This document shows positions 10,507-22,750 of a stretch of DNA of 64,000 bases, piece by piece. Position 1 is the stretch's first letter. Each line of letters starts with the position of its first letter. A model generated the notes under the pieces. That model worked only from the letters and a program-made list of their open reading frames with translations. It was not told the origin of the DNA and did no database searches. The position numbers were made by a program, and so were the translations under genes. The DNA lies in contig NW_025939155.1 of the NCBI RefSeq assembly GCF_000764305.2, positions 1 to 64,000 of the forward strand, read 5' to 3'. The stretch comes from Hyalella azteca (taxonomy: Eukaryota; Arthropoda; Malacostraca; Amphipoda; Hyalellidae).

Positions 10507-10641
10507 GGCAATTTTTCTAGCGCATTTTCCTCAATTGAGTTTATCCAGGCCATTGAACTTGTTCCGCAACATTTAATTTTAATAAAATATCTTAATGTTT
10601 GTAAAAATTTTTTGGTCCAAAAACATCATTGATGTATCATA

Positions 10642-10775
10642 AAATAAAATGTCCCTTGGAAACCTGATATTTGACTTTTCAGTTCCTATCAAGAGCCTAA
10701 TTCGCCGAATAGAGAAAAACAATAAGAAAATTGTCAATAAGAAATACTCTCTGGTCTTCAATGAAACCTGCATTA
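10642..10775 (-). repeat. inverted end copy, right
   Basis: Reverse complement of 9431-9565. It lies at the 5' side of the coding fragments. Confidence 0.92.
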
Positions 10776-10800
10776 AAGAAAATCTTCTGCCAAACTACAC

Positions 10801-10900
10801 CAATATTGGCCTAAGTACATGTACTGGCCCAAGTACACTTACTGCACTGAGTTAAGTAGCGGCGTAGGAAGACGTGGCGGATTAAGTACACGTGGTGGAC
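10801..10900. repeat. degenerate 18-bp repeat, right of the Penelope element
   Basis: Units such as GGCCTAAGTACATGTACT and GGCCCAAGTACACTTACT match the left flank and the array at 59 kb, so the element seems to have inserted into this repeat. Confidence 0.6.
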
Positions 10901-12893
10901 AATTTCTCGACTGTGTTTGGTAAGTTTCACTTGAAAAAATCGTCAATGACTGGGAGTTACGAAATCCTAACTATTTTTGATGGTTTGGTTATCGCCAGGA
11001 GAATGACTCATCTTTTGTTCTTCCAATGTTACGGTCAAGACAATTTTTGTTTGTCTTTAAACTCCCTTGTCTGCCTCGCAGGTTGTTCGTATTTTAAATG
11101 TTGCAGCTACACTCAGAAAAAAGTGGATGGGTTAAATTTTTCAACTTTCAGCACTTAGCACTGATTTGGTGGGTCAAAGTGGGTCATGATGGTCACACAA
11201 TAGAAAAAATAGCATTACTTTTTAGACAAAGTCTCGCCCATTTCTTTGAGTATGCGATCCTTGATACTTTATGGTAAGCCTGGAGCTCTCAAGGCTATAT
11301 TAAAACCGCCATTAATGGAAACACGATTAGCCATAAATATCAGCGGCCATTCCGAGACAGAAGCTCAAATGCATTACGAGAACATAATCCTGTACGTTGA
11401 TTGCTGATCATAACTTTACGAGCCTCCAGAGCTGAACAGATTTCTTCAGTATCGATGAATGCCTCATAAAACCGAGCAAAAGAGGCGCAGAGACAAGAGG
11501 ACGTCTCAAAAATCTTAGTACAACAGAGGCTGAGAAGTATCACATGACTTCATAAAATATTCGAGAATACTTGTTACTTTAGATGACAGCTCGTGCCTTC
11601 AAGTTGGAAATTAGATGTGTGAAGCTAATAGTAAAAATTTGTCCGAGATAATAATATTTTCATATTTTTAATACTATTCATCGTCACTCGACTTTAATTG
11701 TTTTGAACAAGTTATCCAGTAGAAGTGTTTACTCCTTATACTGTAATGTACTTTAAATCAAACAATATAATGCGCCAGTTTACGCTGACCTGAGCATTAT
11801 TTCCTGAGCTGGCTTATAATATATCTTAAGACAATGGTAAATACCACAGTTGCCACTAACCATTGCCGGCACTAGTGGTATCATTGTTTCTATGGCGCCT
11901 CGTAACATTGCCAATAATTGCTTCGAAATCCAACAGCCCCATTGGCTTGGGGATTCTTACTAAAACTCTAAAGATTTTGTGTCTCGCTTGCAATCTCTGG
12001 AGTGTCTCCAAAATTAGAATCAATCGTGGCCTTGAGAATGCTATTTCTACCAATGCTGTACAAATATTTCTACCAATGCTATCCCTACCAATGCTCGGAT
12101 TCTGCTACCTGTGTTACAAGGCAGGTTCGGTTGCGGCTTTTCCGCATCGTTATTCCTACGGCGCCTCAGGCACAGCTGGGTTTTCGTGTCCAGCGGAATT
12201 TTCTTCTGCACGGAAGACTTTTTACTTTTTTCTTTCCATTTTGGGGGCCGTTGAGTCGTAACGGGCGCCTACAATTGCACTGCCACGAGGAACGTACGAC
12301 CACGACTCTATCTAAGGGCTTTGTCGCTCGCCCAACGCACTTCGGTTCCTCCCAATTATAGGGAACCATAAGGAAGCTTTTCTCTCAATCCCAACTCAAC
12401 GGCTTCTTTAGCTTCGGGATTTATATTTAAGCAGTAAACCCTTAAGCCAACAAGTTTCTTGCTAGTGAAAAACACCACATTGCAACTATACTGAAAAAAA
12501 AAACAAAGTATACATTGCAACTTTGCTGAAAAATATTCATTGAAAAATAAAATTTGTAAGGTGACATTTATGGCCACTTGGTCATAATGCAGACAGAAAT
12601 TTAAGATGACATGCGTGCTTAATTTTAAAATTAGCTTCTTGCATTAACGATTGAGGAACGCCATTTTGAAGCATGACACATACATATATGCAGCTGGACG
12701 CTAGAGGGTTGAAATATTATGTCAAAAAAGTTGGAAAATAAGCGTGGGGATCAACTTTCACCATATTGATGGTTACCTGAATATAACTCGGTTTGTCCGG
12801 AAAATAAAAAAAAATAGATCATTAAAGTATAAGCGTGAATTTTCCCATTCTTTCGCATTTGGCACAAAGAAAATACAATTGACATTATTCGGC
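10901..12893. other. no gene recognised
   Basis: A short CTACCAATGCT triplication lies at 12047-12092. Overlapping frames on both strands at 11856-12369 (up to 132 codons) match no family I know; the region is somewhat richer in GC than its surroundings. Confidence 0.35.
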
Positions 12894-12902
12894 AACACAA
12901 GC

Positions 12903-13484
12903 TGTTGAATCTTGAATTGCTATGCAGGATCTACCCGACCTCAGTTCGCAATTCCGGTGTTCACAACGAGTTAAACTCTTCTACTGTGATCTGACTCCAA
13001 AAGATCTTGTTATAATAATTAGTCAGTCGTCAATGATACAAAACTGATTTACACTAATTATTTACTTTATTTCACTCAAAACTTCAAGCCTCCCAAAAGT
13101 TGACCATCGAGTTTATTAATGTCACTTGCAACGTTAAAATTTTGTCATCGTGAAAATCGATTTCGATTGGAAATAAGAGCTACGGGCGGTAAACTGGCTA
13201 CGAAAACGCATTGACACCGAAATTCCGAGCGAACAAAGAAATATTGGGCTATCGAAATATCTAACATAATTTCGACTTTACAAACCCCAAAAAATATAAA
13301 CAAACGAAATCTCACATCCTCCCACTAAATTATGAACGTAACGTGAATAATTTACAACAATCATTATTACATAAATCAAGCTTCTTAGTTAAAATTAAAT
13401 GCTCCCTCTCCTCCCTCGTTAGTCATCTTCGGTTTGATGTTCTCCGTTCATGTCCAGTCCAGTTATTGGAAACACTTTCCGCCT
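12903..13484 (+). repeat. inverted arm, left (582 bp)
   Basis: Reverse complement of 13720-14301. I noticed about four mismatches (near 12992 and near 13022-13024), so identity is about 99 percent. Confidence 0.93.
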
Positions 13485-13497
13485 TCTGATTTTCGTT

Positions 13498-13718
13498 ACG
13501 GAAGAGGTGTTATCTTTCCGTCTTTCCTGTACCGTTGACATTTAGCACAATGATGTATTACAGATGAAATTGATCTTCTTGCTTAGGTTATCCTAAATCT
13601 TGTCCGCAACTTTCCCATGAGAAACTGTGTTCCTGCGTGACAATAATTTAGATGACATTCCTTTATCATTTCTCGTACCATCTCGTGCTTTCCGGGCATC
13701 AGTATAGGATAACGAAAT
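13498..13718 (-). pseudogene. integrase zinc-binding (H2C2) fragment, BEL/Pao-like
   Basis: On the minus strand the frame begins after the N with YPILMPGKHEM, then ECHLNYCHAG (the His pair), GKLRTRF, a TAA stop at 13583-13585, and in the same frame RRSISSVIHHCAKCQRY, which gives the Cys pair (CAKC), then PLP. The H-x4-H...C-x2-C layout and the ILMPGKH...HAG...C..C spacing match the N-terminal zinc finger of retroelement integrases, closest in my judgement to BEL/Pao. The in-frame stop and the lack of any catalytic core make it a dead fragment. Confidence 0.7.
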
Positions 13719-13719
13719 N
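13719..13719. other. single undetermined base (N)
   Basis: Lies exactly at the border between the integrase fragment and the right inverted arm, so the arm's junction is not continuous sequence evidence. Confidence 0.85.
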
Positions 13720-14301
13720 AGGCGGAAAGTGTTTCCAATAACTGGACTGGACATGAACGGAGAACATCAAACCGAAGATGACTAACGAGGGAGGAGAGGG
13801 AGCATTTAATTTTAACTAAGAAGCTTGATTTATGTAATAATGATTGTTGTAAATTATTCACGTTACGTTCATAATTTAGTGGGAGGATGTGAGATTTCGT
13901 TTGTTTATATTTTTTGGGGTTTGTAAAGTCGAAATTATGTTAGATATTTCGATAGCCCAATATTTCTTTGTTCGCTCGGAATTTCGGTGTCAATGCGTTT
14001 TCGTAGCCAGTTTACCGCCCGTAGCTCTTATTTCCAATCGAAATCGATTTTCACGATGACAAAATTTTAACGTTGCAAGTGACATTAATAAACTCGATGG
14101 TCAACTTTTGGGAGGCTTGAAGTTTTGAGTGAAATAAAGTAAATAATTAGTGTAAATCAGTTTTGTATCATTGACGACTAAATAATTATTATAACAAGAT
14201 CTTTTGGAGTCAGATCAAAGCAGAAGAGTTTAACTCGTTGTGAACACCGGAATTGCGAACTGAGGTCGGGTAGATCCTGCATAGCAATTCAAGATTCAAC
14301 A
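13720..14301 (-). repeat. inverted arm, right (582 bp)
   Basis: Mirror of 12903-13484. Confidence 0.93.
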
Positions 14302-14431
14302 CAAGCTGTTCACATTACTCTGGCTTTCGAGGTGTATAAGTTCTCAAGAGGTCACAGGATATGGAGAATTTTTATCAAGATGCATACCTATTATCAGTCT
14401 ACACAAACGGACACTTGAATCTAACTAGTCG

Positions 14432-14676
14432 TCAGGTGCCATGTTTAAATAAGAACAATCCTTCGATTTCCTGAGAAGAATATTTCTGTTCCATGTCGTG
14501 AGTAAGAAGGAGTGACACATCGACGCTGTTTGTTGCCAAAATTTTCATCTTAATATGCATGAACTTGTCATCGGAAGACCCTGTTCTCAACAGGGAAATC
14601 TTCTGTGAATGTAGAATGCTAGCGACAATAAAAATTCCCACAAAGACTGCATGAGCTTTGCAATGCATCTTCCGGT
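14432..14676 (-). CDS. candidate exon with signal-like N-terminus, unrecognised
   Basis: Minus strand: a strong 3' splice-like site (long pyrimidine-rich run ending CTTTCATGCAG) precedes ACCGGAAG and an ATG at 14668-14666. The 78-codon frame starts with a short basic/His stretch followed by a hydrophobic run (AVFVGIFIVASIL), which could be a signal peptide or signal anchor. The rest is charged and ends at a TGA at 14432-14434. I see no obvious 5' splice site before the stop and no family match. Confidence 0.25.
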
Positions 14677-14681
14677 CTGCA

Positions 14682-17139
14682 TGAAAGGAAACGAAAGGAC
14701 GAAGAATGTTAAGAGAGTGAACTAAATAATTTCTCGAAGATTATTCAGTTAAAACGTCAGAAAACAGAGCTGCCGTATTTAAAATCGCGTTTTAAACTTT
14801 TTAAAGTCGCAGATTCGTGAAATAATCATTTTTTTAAGTATGATCTGGCGATAAATACCACTTGAACCAAGACCTCTACAATGTTAAGCTTAAAGCCTTC
14901 TTCTCTATTTCGACTTTCAGCACGTCATTTTATTCGAGTTTTCGCTCAAAAAGTCTGCAATATCTTTTATGAAAATAACGAATTCTCCCAGAATGAAACC
15001 ACAAATCTAAGAAGTTCAATCACACTCAAAAAAATGTTCAGAGTCAGCGAAGCACGTGAGAAAAGACTCAATTAAATCAGAGTCGGAAGCAATCTCCGAG
15101 TGACTTCTCTCCGACACCTCCGCTCTTCCTAACTAATTTCAGGGATTAAACTTCAATTCCAGCTGATGACGAGGGATTTACGAAGCCTCTTATTTTTAGG
15201 GGAAGATGGGCAGGTGCCGCACTCCCTCCTCGCTGTCACTCTTCTCTAATTGCGGCAGGACAGGTCAGATTAATTCAATAAATGGCGCATCTTATACTAT
15301 ATGGTTAATTAACATTTACATTGTCCTAATAATTTTAATGATGCTATTATTAGAAGCGAATTTCGCCATGTATACAAATTGTTACCATTGTCGAAGTCTA
15401 TTAAGAATTTTTATTTATGCTATATATATAATGTGGAGAATCTAGCACTATATAATATACGCTGCTGGCATTCTTGCAGCCGTGAAAAGACTGTTTATTC
15501 AAGTTATCATTAGTTGCGTATCTCACGCTGTATAAATTGTTAGCATGAATGCAGTCCAGGGAAAGTTCTATTATTATTCATGTATTTCTCAATATATGCA
15601 TAGTTAACAGCTATGTAGTTTAGTTGCCTATCCCAGCTCAGCTGCCGTATACATGACATGTTGGAAGATTCTTTCAAGATTTAAACCTATTTACTATTAG
15701 GAAATAGTTGTTTGCAGATAGAATATATATTAGATATTAACGGGGGTGAATTGACATTCGTGTGTTGATTTCAATGTTTCTATTTATTTATGAAGAAAAT
15801 AACTATTTGATTTAGAAGAAGGGAGATTCAATGAAAATGGTTGATTGGATATAGTACATATTTTCTGTTAATTGATCAACGAATCAAAGGAAACATTCTT
15901 GATATTTCACTCAAATGCGAGAATATAAGAAATAATGTTGGTATTTAGCTACCAACATTTTCGCCATCAATATAGGAAACGCGTAAAAATGAAGTCTTAT
16001 GCGCACAAAATGTTCATCGAAGGGACTCTGAGATGAAATTTGTTAGTGATTGATGTTTTGATTTTTGCATGCAAATGCTCATTAAAATAAGTAGGCTGAT
16101 GTTATAACCATTTTGATAGCCAGATTAAAATTGAATAAAGAATATTGGATTTATTATTATTACCAGAAACATATTTGATTCCTGAATCTTAAATTATTAG
16201 TAATATACGTAGAAATCAATTCATGTTATTTCATACATTTTCTATACGGAAGCCTGAACAAGCAGATCGTGATCAGCACAAGCATCGTGGTCGAGCCTAA
16301 CCTTTGTTGGCTGGATTGTTCACTGCCTTCGCTGTTTGACTTCATAGCCACAAAAGCTCAGTTGTACATTCTTTTGAGTAGCTTGGGCGACTTCTGTTCT
16401 TTTTCTACGGGTACTTTTAGAGAGTTTTAGATTAACGGAGCTTTGGTGGCCTGAGGACTCTTATTAAAACTTAGATTAGCTTTGAGGCAAACCTCGGTCG
16501 CCGTCTTCGGAATTACCATTTTAGATGCCGCCTCGGCAAGCCGTCCACAGGACTTTATCAAAGATTTATGTTCTTCCTCTGAAACAAGCAGCCAAAGCTT
16601 CGTATATTAAATTATGTGTTTCTTAACTCAGATTTTGAGATAATCCTAAGTCTTTTGTGTAGGCTTTGTTTTTATTAAAGGGATTTTTATCTTTTTTTCA
16701 ACGCGAAAAAGTGTGGAAAATAGTGCTAGAAATGTCATTTTAACGAACAAAAAAAATACAAATAAATATTTTGGTTAACCAGCTTTTTTACTCACTAGTT
16801 CTGAAAATAATTGAACGACGTTGCAATAGTTGTTTAGCACTTCTGCTTTTAGATTTAAATCATCTGTGGCACCTAATGTACGTGTCGTTGGAAAACAGCT
16901 AAACAGAACGCGTTTAGGATTTACAATAATTTATTTCTGAAGCTTTAAACAATCAAAAGTCCTGGCTACAACGGCTTTATTCAGCGTTCTGTTAGGTCTA
17001 ATATCCCAACAATGCCTAGCGTTTCCAACGCACGCTCTCTTCTTACAGGAACTTTCGCAACACCGCTGATCTTAGTCCAAGTTTCCCGGAATTAGTTCCC
17101 GTCCATTGAAGTTTTAGTTCCAGAATTGAACCATACCTG
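14682..17139. other. no gene recognised
   Basis: AT-rich. Short frames (14881-15075, 15206-15445) match nothing known. No element ends found. Confidence 0.4.
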
Positions 17140-18135
17140 ATATTAAACCCTTGTTGGCCTGAGCCCCATCTAATATTCCACCCTTATTGGCCTCTGCCGT
17201 GCCTTATATTCTACCCTTATTGACCTGTGCCGTGCCTTATATTCCACCCTTATTGGCAATTGGCCTGTGCCGTGCCTTATATTCCACCCTTATTGGCCTG
17301 TGCCGTGCGTTATATTCCACCCTTATTGGCCTGTGCCGTGCCTTATATTCCACTATTATTGGCCTGTGCCGTGCCTTATATTCCACCATTATTGGCCTGT
17401 GCAGTACCATATATTCTACCCTTATTAATTGGCCTGTGCCTTGCCTTAGTTTCTACCTTTATTGGTCTGTGCCGTGCCTTAGATTCCGGTTCCAACTTTA
17501 TTGGTCTGTGCCATGCCTTAGTTCCCACCTTTATTGGTCTGTGTCATACCTTAGTTTCCACCTTTATTAGTCTGTGCCATGCCTTAGATTCCGGTTCCAC
17601 CTTTATTGGTCTGTGCCATGCCTTAGTTCCCACCTTTATTGGTCTGTGCCATGCCTTAGTTTCCACCTTTATTGGTCTGTGCCATGCCTTAGATTCCGTA
17701 TCCACCTTTATTGGTCTGTTCCATGCCTGAGATTCCGGTTCCACCTTTTTTGGTCTGTGCCATGCCTTAGTTACCAACTTTATTGGTCTGTGTCATGCCT
17801 TAGTTTCCACCTTTTTTGGTCTGTGTCATGCCTTAGATTCCACCTTTATTGGTCTGTGCCATGCCTTAGATTCCGGTTCCACCTTTTTTTGGTCTGTGTC
17901 ATGCCTTAGTTACCAACTTTATTGGTCTGTGTCATGCCTTAGTTTCCACCTTTATTGGTCTGTGTCATGCCTTAGATTCCACCTTTATTGGTTTGTGTCA
18001 TGCCTTAGTTTCCACCTTTATTGGTCTGTGTCATGCCTTAGATTCCACCTTTATTGGTCTGTGCCATGCTTTAGATTCCACCTTTTTTGGTCTGTGCCAT
18101 GCTTTAGATTCCACCTTTATTGGTCTGTGTCATGT
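17140..18135. repeat. 33/39-bp minisatellite, about 29 units
   Basis: Two subtypes occupy separate blocks: GGCCTGTGCCGTGCCTTATA in the first 300 bp and GGTCTGTGCCATGCCTTAGA/T in the rest. Some units in the second block carry an extra GGTTCC. Frames of up to 167 codons are periodic translations with leucine/cysteine-rich content and are not proteins. Confidence 0.95.
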
Positions 18136-18696
18136 CTCTTATTCTACTCTTTTCAGCTTTGGCCTCGACTGAGCAATTTAAGGAAAATCTATTCACAAAA
18201 TAAATATTTCTAGAATTTTCTTCGCTAATGCATAATAAAGTTATTACTATTGCTAGTACTACTAAAAATCTACTAATATAAAAATACTTATCAAATTTGT
18301 AATCAGTTGTAAGTGAACAATACGATACTAGGACCATAATACTGACTTCCTAATGTACAATACATTCATAGAATGAAGCTTTCCTCTTTTTTTCGATAAA
18401 TCTCGAACGCAAGACATTAGTGATCGGAAAATGAATTGTCGTCTCCTCAAGCAACGAGCATCAATCATTTGCGGTCGAGTCTATATTTCTCCTAAGAAAT
18501 TTGACGGGACAAATTACAAGTCTTCGAAGACGGACTCTTTGTTCTCGCTCTGGGGCTCCGCGACGCTCCAACATGATTGATTAACCCAAATGAAAAGCGG
18601 AAGCCGGCCGCTTTGGAGCAAACTTTCTTGTAGTTAAAAATTAATATTTCACACTCCCTTTACTTATATTTCTATGAGAATATTCCCTCTGAAAAA
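18136..18696. other. no gene recognised
   Basis: Nothing recognised between the minisatellite and the long-TIR element. Confidence 0.4.
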
Positions 18697-18795
18697 AGTC
18701 TTTAAAACACCATGGCAAGATTATTCACGACGTGAACATGTTTTATGTCTGCGTTGAGCGCAGTATCGGGCCTCTGATATTGCCGGTTATTGCTT
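18697..18795 (+). repeat. terminal inverted repeat, left
   Basis: Pairs with 20216-20314. Contains ATGTTTTATGTCTGCGTTGA. Confidence 0.88.
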
Positions 18796-20215
18796 AAAGT
18801 CAAATGAAAAAAATTTCGTGCTACCTGTCATGCGGGAGGATGTTCAACTCGTCGAAGCCGCTAATTTCCAAGTGTTACACTCATCTCTGTTTGTACTGTT
18901 AACGCTGGTGGATATTACAGTAGTCACGGCCGTAGATTTTCTAGAGTTAAGCTATATTTTTTGCTCTCACAATTCATGCAGGTTGATTTTCCACTTATTG
19001 GGACCGTTGATTTCTGAGTTCTTGGCCTAGGTCCGTACCCACTGTCCATGCGGACATTGGGTTCTTCGACAGTGGGTATTCCATTCTTCGGAGAATGTGA
19101 TTTTAAAATGTTGGCCCTAAATTCTTGCTCACTGTTCATGCGGGTTGTTATTCCACTTACCAGGCCGTTGATTTACAAAACAAAAGCTACTGGCTGTATT
19201 GAAAGCCATGACAGGCTCGAGCGGCCTAGCCCTCCGGAACTGATGGCCAGCCATCTCCGATACCGATTGTTCTGGGGCCCGAAAATTGTTCTCTTCCTAC
19301 ACCTCATTGGCAAAGTTTGCCGTGCACTTCTTCAGTGGCATCAGAGAACGCAGGAAAAACAGAGTCAGATGAGCCACCCTGCCGCTCACCGGGAGCGGCC
19401 GGGATCCTAACTTTCTTATTCTCGCTCCGGTCTCTACAAGAAGAAGATCTTGGAGAATTCGGAGCCTCACGGAGTAAATATTACCTCGGGTGCTCAAGTG
19501 TAGACAGAATAAATGGAGAGTACCTGCTAAGGTAAACATAAGCGAAAAATTTTATTTTTACCTTCATCGAAGCGCAAACGTACAATATTGTACCACGCTC
19601 TATACGTGAGTAGGTAAATTCTGAAGTCTGACTAGCGTTAAGGACGAAATTTTAATATCTTACTCATTTGGTGCTTTGAAAAAACGACAAAAATGAAACC
19701 TTATGGTTTATTGATTAATTTCTGATCACAAATGAGGCATTGTTTTAATTGGAGTACCTGACATAAATGGAACAAATCCATTCAGTGAACCGTCGGGCTT
19801 ATCGGGCTTATCTTTCGAACAAAATCTCATATTTAATCGTGCTGTGGGAAACTCTCAAGTAATATATAAAAATTTTACAAGCGTTTCAAAATTTTGCCTT
19901 TTCTCATTGTTTGGATCGTGGGTATGCAAAATTGGAATTTTTTTTTTTTTCATTCGGTCAGTTTATTCCTTGGCATGAGATATGCGCTGCGCATCTAATG
20001 CGTCACTTGATGTAATTGGTCTGAGCATTAGTCTGGATAATAGGAAACAAATAATAAGGAGCCATAAATGTTCGACAAAGGCGATCATATAGTGCAATAA
20101 ATAGGGCAATTAAATAGTAAGCCAATCTCTAAAGAAGAGAGACGGCAATCATTGGCAGAGAACGTCAGGCTTTTTACGAGTATTTTATTGCTTGCCGCAT
20201 CCTTTTAAAGACTTG

Positions 20216-20314
20216 AAGCAATAACCGGCAATATCAGAGGACCGATACTGCGCTCAACGCAGACATAAAACATGTTCACGTCGTAAATAATCTTGCCATG
20301 GTGTTTTAAGGACT
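20216..20314 (-). repeat. terminal inverted repeat, right
   Basis: Mirror of 18697-18795. Confidence 0.88.
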
Positions 20315-21336
20315 ATGTATTTGAAATGAGAGAAATCTTGTCGTCAATGAATAGAATTAAAATACTTACTCGTATTTCATATTCGACGCTCTATTTCAAG
20401 ACACCGTCAATAATTTACAAGATAAAAATTAGCATATGAAAGTTATCGTTTATTAATTACAATCAACTATTGGAATGATAATTAAGTTCTCGTAAATGAA
20501 CGCTAGCAGTCCTCGAAATTGAAAAACACGGACTAGTTGTTGAATAATGCACGAACGAATATTGAAACATTTGTTTCAAAATCGGGGCGGAGTCTAACCC
20601 GTTCCCACAGAGTATAAAATTCTTCTAAAATTAAAAAAATATATATATATATATATTACGATCGAAATAATATTCAAAGCGTTTCATGAAAGATCAAATG
20701 AATCATTGAACAAGACAACGAAGAAGATCAGCAATGTTTGTTCTTGCCCATAACTTAGTCTTGACTCTTCAGCCGGCAAACGAAGAAGGGACTGGAGGTT
20801 CGAAATGACATCCCGAAGCAAAGTTCTAACCAAGCAAAAAGCTGCATTCGCAACTTATGGTTTCTTTGTTGCAAGGAAAGATTTAACGTTAAAGAATTAT
20901 TAGGCAGGAACTCCGCGTATAAAGTGTGATTGCAGACAAGCTCGCCCAACCCAAACAACCGGCGATAACCAAGACGGGGTTGAGTAGAATATTACCAGCA
21001 TGTGCATGGTTAGTCCGCTAAACTGCACCAACTTCATTTACGAAGAGAGAGTAGGACTTAATTTTATCAATGAAAAAAATGGCTGAAATAGGCCAACAGA
21101 AATCTAGGAGAGAGCATGAATTACTAATTTTATTTTAGGGGAGCGTGAGACCGTCAATGTAAGGCATTCATTCGGAAAGTTGTAATATTTAAAATATTTC
21201 AATTTTACCCATTACAACGTTCCATGTTGCATCAGCAGACTAAGCTTCATGCATGTGTCGAGTTCTTGTAAGCAACTTGGTTCATTTTTTTCTTTTTGAC
21301 AGCTCTTCAACATCGTCGATTTTTGACATGAATAAA
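20315..21336. other. no gene recognised; (TA)n near 20640
   Basis: A TA dinucleotide run of about 10 units at 20639-20657. Otherwise nothing. Confidence 0.45.
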
Positions 21337-21520
21337 GCCTGTAGCAGAAACATAGTTCCATTTATGGCCTTGTATGTTATACTAGGCTGTAGCAGAAGCA
21401 TGGTACCATATATAGCCTTGTATGTTATACCAGCCTGTAGCAGAAACGTGGTATAATAATATTAGAGGTTTATGTATCATACGGGCCTCCATAATAAGCA
21501 CGGTACCGTTTATGATTCTC
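21337..21520. repeat. 48-bp tandem repeat, about 3 units plus a diverged one
   Basis: Units begin GCCTGTAGCAGAA(A/G)C and contain GCCTTGTATGTTATAC. A fourth, diverged unit with AAGCACGGTACCGTTTATG follows. Confidence 0.85.
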
Positions 21521-22750
21521 AGTATATGGAAAGGAATAAAATGCAGGTGGTTATGAATTGATCTGTGGACAAAGGCGGAGGTCATTCAAACCTTGCAAGA
21601 AATTAGATGAAGAGTGACCAAGTCTTCAAATTCTTACATCACAATCATTTGATTGGACTGAAAGCACGAGATAAACTGTGACGAGATAAATGGCTCTGCC
21701 ATCCCTTAGGCTCTGTGTAAGACAAGAAATCAGGCCCCAGGAGTTGCTGTTGTGCAAATAAAAATGATTTAAACTCAATAATGAATGTGATATGCTCAAC
21801 CGGAGGTTAAAATTTTGTTATTTTAAGTGTGGCGGCCATGAGCCCCATATTTTGTTGAAAAAATTGGAAGTAAGGATCTGTTGAAAAAGAGGTTTAGTCT
21901 ACGGAAATGACTCTTAAGATTCAATTTACTTTTTCCTGTGCCCATATGTTCTCATTTTCTTAAGTTTCATTTATATTTTCATCGTTGTCTTTCAGGACAG
22001 AATCAAAATAAATCCTTCTACATTTCAATTATTTTATTTAATGGTACTATAAAACTTGGCTCAGTTACGGTTAAACTATTTTCTATGTTAGAAGGCAACA
22101 GTTTTCTGTTAATTTTCAGTGTTACTGAAGCAAGTTGATACTTATCCAACATATGTATATTGGCATAATGAGAACTTCTAAATGGGTTATACTTTCTGAA
22201 TTCTGAAGAAGGCAGATTGAAATCGGTGTCATTCTCTTCAATACTAAAAATGAATAAATAAAATTTCTGACTCAAGACTGCGTGACACAGAAATGCATAA
22301 ATTGACTGTCCGATATGTAGTGCATCTCTAAAACATAATATCTAGTACTCTTTGTCTCTGTTGTCCTGAATGAGAAAAAAAACTTAACATGTCCATTTAA
22401 TTAGGGAATTTATGTTTGAAATGTTATGAATGGTACAACAAACATTGTATGTAATTTTAGATAATGTCCATGGATACCACTGCAATTAGAATATTTAAAA
22501 TATAGAAGAAACCTCATATCTGATGCAATTTAACCAGTATATCTTCTTCTTTTATTCATTTTCTCGCGGTTGGATGTATCCTGAAATCCTGTTTATTTAG
22601 AGTTAAGTTTCTAAAGAAAATATAAATTATCTGAACTCTTATAAATAAGATAGTTCGCATATGCCAGATTAAGAGAAGAAGGAGGGGTTTTGTAAATAAA
22701 TATACATGAATTCTGACGTATAACAAACATAAACTAATAACATAATAATT
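21521..22750. other. no gene recognised
   Basis: AT-rich. Overlapping frames at 21938-22275 match nothing known. Confidence 0.35.

Larger units (their letters stand above)
9431..10775 (-). mobile_element. Penelope-like retroelement, broken and 5'-truncated
   Basis: The minus strand carries, 5' to 3', a reverse-transcriptase fragment with MGSPLGP and YVDD, a GIY-YIG endonuclease frame, and a hammerhead-like motif: the order found in endonuclease-bearing Penelope-like elements (PLEs). The 135-bp ends at 9431-9565 and 10642-10775 are inverted copies of each other with only two mismatches seen. PLEs commonly carry such an inverted partial end copy. The reverse transcriptase lacks its upstream palm motif, carries an in-frame stop, and lies in a different frame from the endonuclease. 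The copy is therefore dead, though the near-identical ends suggest fairly recent insertion. Confidence 0.88.
12894..14310. mobile_element. inverted duplication flanked by a 13-bp direct repeat
   Basis: Two 582-bp arms in opposite orientation surround a 235-bp centre. AACACAAGCTGTT occurs at both outer borders in the same orientation (12894-12906 and 14298-14310), which looks like a target duplication around a foldback-type insertion. The centre holds a BEL/Pao-like integrase fragment and the right arm starts one base after a single N (13719). It may be a foldback element, a recent inverted duplication, or an assembly product joining two alleles head to head. Confidence 0.6.
18697..20314. mobile_element. 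1.6-kb element with about 98-bp terminal inverted repeats
   Basis: Outer ends are AGTC(T/C)TTAAAACACCATG and its complement. The two ends match for about 98 bp with about five differences. No transposase is seen inside, so it would be a non-autonomous DNA transposon. I found no target duplication (AAAAA left, ATGTA right). Inside, CATGC(A/G)GGTTG...CCGTTGATTT is repeated near 18976 and 19137, showing internal duplication. Confidence 0.65.

Noticed and set aside
15162..15190. Second plus-strand hammerhead (CTGATGACGAGG...CGAAG)
   Set aside because: GAAA is lacking and no stem II forms between the core elements.
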